Shown piece after piece: positions 4,585 to 7,411 of a stretch of 7,411 nt of DNA. The stretch comes from a bacterium (lineage in GTDB: Bacteria; Actinomycetota; Thermoleophilia; Solirubrobacterales; 70-9), in NCBI GenBank assembly GCA_002919115.1, contig PKER01000207.1, forward strand, positions 1 to 7,411, written 5' to 3'. Position 1 is the stretch's first letter, and each line of letters opens with the position of its first letter. The notes below the pieces were generated by a model. It searched no databases and had not been told where the DNA came from. It saw only the letters and a program-made list of their open reading frames with translations. A program made the position numbers and the translations under genes.

Positions 4585-6122
4585 TGCTGAACGTCCTGCT
4601 CTGGTTGCCGCTCGCTGTCGCGCTCGTCGCGGTCCTCCTGCCGCGGCGGGCCGTCGCCCCGTTCTCGTTCCTGGGCTCGCTGGTCACGCTGGCCCTCGCG
4701 ATCGCGCTCGTCGTCGACTTCGACAGCTCGATCCCGGGCCTCCAGCACGAGGTCAGCGAGAGCTGGATCCCCGACCTCGGGATCAGCTACGCGCTCGGGG
4801 TCGACGGGATCAGCTTGTTCCTGGTCCTGCTGACCGCGCTGCTCTGGTCGGCGAGCTTCGCCTTCGCCGCCTTCCGCCAGCCCGAGCGTCGCCGCAACTA
4901 CTTCTTCATGCTCGGGCTCGCCGAGACCGCCACGCTCGGCGCCTTCCTCGCCCAGGACCTCGTCCTCTTCGTCCTGTTCTTCGACCTGATGCTCGTCCCG
5001 TTCTTCTTCCTGATCGGCGCGTACGGGACCGGCAACCGGGTCCAGGCGACGATCAAGATGATGATCTACACCCTGGTCGGCTCCCTGCTGATGCTGGTCG
5101 GGGCGATCGCCACCGGGATCCTCGTCGCCGACGAGACGGGCGAGCTCAGCTTCGCGCTCGCCGACCTGCGGGCCAACGTGCTGAGCGAGGGCACACAGGC
5201 GTGGATCTTCTGCTTCTTCGCCGCCGCGTTCCTCGTGAAGATGCCCGCGGTGCCGCTGCACGGCTGGGTGCCGGACGCCTACCGCGCCGCCCCGCTGCCC
5301 GCGCTGGCGCTGCTCTCGGGCGTGCTCTCGAAGGTCGCCGCCTACGGCTTCCTGCGGGTGGTGTTCCCGATCTTCCCCGACGCCGCGATCGAGTTCCAGG
5401 AGCTCGTGATGATCGTCGCCGTCGCGTCGATCCTCTACGGCTCGGTGATGGCGTTCACGCAGAGCAACCTGCGGATGATCATCGCCTACTCCTCGATCGC
5501 GCAGATGGGCTTCATCACCCTCGGCCTGTTCGCGCTCACGGCCGACGGCGCCGACGGCGCGGTGCTCCACATGATCAACCACGGCCTGGTGGCGTGGCCG
5601 GTGTTCTTCATCATCGCGCTGCTCGCCGAGCGCTACGGCAGCGAGGACCTGCGCGAGATGGGCGGCGGCGCGCTGCGCGCCCCCGTGTTCGCGACGCTGT
5701 TCATCATCGTCACGCTCGCCCTGCTGGCCATGCCCGGGTCGGCCAACTTCATCGGCGAGTTCTACATCCTGAACGCGGTCTTCCAGACGAAGGTCGTCTA
5801 CGCGATCGTCGCGAGCACGGGCATCGCGATGGCCGCCTTCTACGCGCTGCGGATGTACCAGCGCACGATGCACAACCGCCTGCCGGAGGGGAAGACCTCG
5901 CGTGAGATCGGCCTCCGCGACGGGGTCGTGCTCGCGCCGATGGTCGCGGTCATCGTCGGCCTCGCGCTCTACCCGGGCCTGGTGCTCGAGCGCGGCGAGG
6001 CGTCCGTGCAGGACAAGGTGGGCGCGGTGCTGGCCGCCGCCGAGTGCGAGGAGCGGTTCTACGCGCAGGACGGCGAGGGCACCCAGCCGGGCGTCGCGGG
6101 AATCGAGCTGGACTGCGAGTGA
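4584..6122 (+). CDS. nuoM: NADH-quinone oxidoreductase subunit M (antiporter-like subunit, ND4 homologue), divergent
   Basis: NuoM is the middle antiporter-like proton-translocating subunit of complex I. The product has 512 residues (E. coli 509) with about 14 membrane helices. Family landmarks are Lys219 in 'FLVKMPAVPLHGWVPDAY' (E. coli Lys234), Lys250 in 'GVLSKVAAYGFLR' (E. coli Lys265), His333 in 'INHGL', and Glu392 in 'MPGSANFIGEFYIL' (E. coli Glu407). Several usually constant positions differ. The TM5 motif FWE.MLVP is FFDLMLVP, so the key Glu144 is Asp134 (codon 4983-4985). The usual TD.KR before IAY is SNLRM. SHMG is AQMG. The usual 'APTAGS' stretch after PLHGW reads 'APLPAL'. The C-terminal tail after the last helix is acidic and has two cysteines (488 and 511). 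The ATG overlaps the nuoL stop by one base (TGATG) and its ribosome binding site is poor, so reinitiation after nuoL is likely. Confidence 0.97.
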   Translation: MLNVLLWLPLAVALVAVLLPRRAVAPFSFLGSLVTLALAIALVVDFDSSIPGLQHEVSESWIPDLGISYALGVDGISLFLVLLTALLWSASFAFAAFRQPERRRNYFFMLGLAETATLGAFLAQDLVLFVLFFDLMLVPFFFLIGAYGTGNRVQATIKMMIYTLVGSLLMLVGAIATGILVADETGELSFALADLRANVLSEGTQAWIFCFFAAAFLVKMPAVPLHGWVPDAYRAAPLPALALLSGVLSKVAAYGFLRVVFPIFPDAAIEFQELVMIVAVASILYGSVMAFTQSNLRMIIAYSSIAQMGFITLGLFALTADGADGAVLHMINHGLVAWPVFFIIALLAERYGSEDLREMGGGALRAPVFATLFIIVTLALLAMPGSANFIGEFYILNAVFQTKVVYAIVASTGIAMAAFYALRMYQRTMHNRLPEGKTSREIGLRDGVVLAPMVAVIVGLALYPGLVLERGEASVQDKVGAVLAAAECEERFYAQDGEGTQPGVAGIELDCE

Positions 6123-6134
6123 GGTAAAGCGACA

Positions 6135-7411
6135 GTGGACTTCAACGCTCCCCATATCGACTACGCGGGCCTCTCGCCCGTCATCGCGCTGACCGGCGGC
6201 CTGGTCGCGATCCTGATCGTCGCGGTCCTGACCGACGCGCGCCAGCGGCTCGCGGTCACGCTCACCACCTACCTGACCCTCGGCGCCGCCGCCGGCCTCT
6301 GCATCTGGCAGTGGGGCGAGCGCGAGGACCTCGTCTCCGGCGCGCTGCGGCTCGACGAGCTGGCGCTGGTCGCGACCCTGATCGCGATCGTCGCCGCCGC
6401 CTTCGTCGTGCCGCTCTCCTGGCGCGAGGAGGCGGCCGACGACGCGCCCGGCCCCGGCGGCCACGGCGAGTTCCAGGGCCTGATCGTCGCGTCCGTTCTG
6501 GGCATGCTGTTTTTGTCCTCCGCCCAGAACCTCGTCACCTTCTTCGTCGGGCTCGAGCTGCTGTCGATCCCGCTCTACGTCCTCTGCGGCTCGGCGCTCC
6601 GCCGCTCCGAGGCGCTCGAGTCGGGCCTCAAGTACCTGATCGTCGGCTCGCTCGGCTCGGCCCTCACGCTGTATGGGCTCGCGCTGCTCTACGGCGGGTC
6701 CGGCACGACCGACTTCACCGGGATCCGCGGCGCGATCGGCGGCGACCTCGCGAGCGACCCGCTGATCCTCGTCGGCATCGGCCTGGTGGGCACCGGCCTC
6801 GCCTTCAAGCTCTCGATCGCGCCCTTCCACCAGTGGACGCCCGACGTCTACCAGGGCGCCCCCACGCCGGTGACCGCGTTCATGGCGGTGGCGACGAAGG
6901 CGGCGGCGTTCGCGGTGCTGGTGCGCTTCTTCGACGTCGCGCTCGCGCCGGCGGTCGACGACTGGCAGCCCGCGCTGGCGGCGCTCGCCACGGTCTCGAT
7001 CGTCGTCGGCAACGTGGGCGCGCTCAGCCAGAACTCGCTCAAGCGCCTCCTCGGCTACTCGGGCGTCGCGCAGGCCGGCTACATGCTGGTCGGCGTGGTC
7101 GCCTTCAGCGCGGGCGGCGTGAGCGCGCTCTTCTTCTACCTCGCCGCCTACGCGCTCATGAACCTCGCCGCGTTCGGCGTGATCGTGATCCGCGAGCGCG
7201 AGACCGGGTTCGGCGACGACATCCGCTCGGTGCAGGGCCTGGGCCGCGAGCGGCCCGCGCTCGCCTGGGCGCTCACGATCTCGATGCTGGCGCTCGCCGG
7301 CCTGCCGGGCACGGCCGGGTTCATCGGCAAGCTGTTTTTGATCCAGGAGGCGGTCGCCGCCGACTACACCTGGCTCGGCGTGCTGATCGTGATCGGCACG
7401 ATGATCTCGCT
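6135..7411 (+). CDS. nuoN: NADH-quinone oxidoreductase subunit N (antiporter-like subunit, ND2 homologue), 3' end outside window
   Basis: NuoN is the antiporter-like subunit nearest to the NuoK/NuoJ module of complex I. The frame stays open from GTG at 6135 to the window edge, giving 425 complete codons. E. coli NuoN has 485, so perhaps 60-90 residues are missing. The proton-path residues are all present, with the same spacing as in E. coli: Glu141 in 'FFVGLELLSIPLY' (Glu133), Lys225 and His232 in 'GLAFKLSIAPFHQWTPDVYQ' (Lys217, His224), Lys255 in 'AVATKAAAF' (Lys247), and Lys399 in 'GLPGTAGFIGKLF' (Lys395). 'LKRLLGYSGVAQAGYMLVG' is also typical. The GTG start is chosen because GAGG at 6121-6124 lies 10 nt upstream and the N-terminus then has family-like length. 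The gene follows nuoM after 12 nt. The canonical TM5 Glu here contrasts with its change in NuoL and NuoM. Confidence 0.96.
   Translation, partial: MDFNAPHIDYAGLSPVIALTGGLVAILIVAVLTDARQRLAVTLTTYLTLGAAAGLCIWQWGEREDLVSGALRLDELALVATLIAIVAAAFVVPLSWREEAADDAPGPGGHGEFQGLIVASVLGMLFLSSAQNLVTFFVGLELLSIPLYVLCGSALRRSEALESGLKYLIVGSLGSALTLYGLALLYGGSGTTDFTGIRGAIGGDLASDPLILVGIGLVGTGLAFKLSIAPFHQWTPDVYQGAPTPVTAFMAVATKAAAFAVLVRFFDVALAPAVDDWQPALAALATVSIVVGNVGALSQNSLKRLLGYSGVAQAGYMLVGVVAFSAGGVSALFFYLAAYALMNLAAFGVIVIRERETGFGDDIRSVQGLGRERPALAWALTISMLALAGLPGTAGFIGKLFLIQEAVAADYTWLGVLIVIGTMIS

Noticed and set aside
6123..6134. Possible promoter or terminator between nuoM and nuoN
   Set aside because: Only 12 nt separate the genes and they hold part of the nuoN ribosome binding site. 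There is no hairpin and no -10 like sequence.
4518..6830. Long open frame on the minus strand opposite nuoM-nuoN (770 codons)
   Set aside because: Same low-complexity charged composition and no domain-like pattern. It is fully explained as a shadow of nuoM and nuoN.

Overview
The window is very GC-rich DNA (about 70% by eye) from a high-GC bacterium. The best guess is an actinobacterium of the class Thermoleophilia (Solirubrobacterales or relatives). Two things suggest this: codon use is almost entirely G/C-ending, and the secreted protein on the minus strand ends in a domain with an 'FECRFD..AWRACTSP' pattern and a basic tail, which I associate with extracellular proteins of that clade. This placement is inference, because no 16S or other phylogenetic marker is present.

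Layout. Positions 1-62 are GC-rich sequence without a recognisable gene. Positions 63-1520 (minus strand) encode a secreted, Ig-like multidomain protein of unknown function, starting at a TTG codon behind a perfect AAGGAGG ribosome binding site. Positions 1521-1755 are a divergent intergenic region with two candidate hairpins and weak promoter-like sequences. From 1756 to the window end (plus strand) lies a tightly packed operon, nuoJ-nuoK-nuoL-nuoM-nuoN, encoding most of the membrane arm of respiratory complex I (NADH:quinone oxidoreductase, NDH-1). nuoN is cut off by the window edge after 425 codons.

How the genes work together. NuoJ and NuoK form the small-subunit part of the proton-translocating membrane arm near the quinone module. 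NuoN, NuoM and NuoL are the three Mrp-antiporter-like subunits, and NuoL also carries the long lateral helix. Genes overlap or nearly touch: J/K by 11 nt, K/L by 4 nt (ATGA), L/M by 1 nt (TGATG), and M/N with a 12-nt gap and a GTG start. One polycistronic, translationally coupled message is therefore likely. nuoA-I are not in the window. The nuoJ side faces a divergent, unrelated gene, so the usual nuoI-nuoJ junction is broken here.

The most interesting observation is at the key TM5 carboxylate of the antiporter-like subunits. In NuoL the canonical Trp-Glu-Gly-Val-Gly motif reads Trp-Ala-Phe-Val-Gly, so the Glu equivalent to E. coli Glu144 is Ala153. The nearby Arg of the TM6 'RVGD' motif is also lost (Val184). 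In NuoM the equivalent Glu is Asp134 and several other canonical positions differ, while NuoN keeps Glu141. All other main proton-path residues that I checked are present. This suggests a variant complex I whose distal antiporter module is altered or uncoupled from the textbook mechanism.
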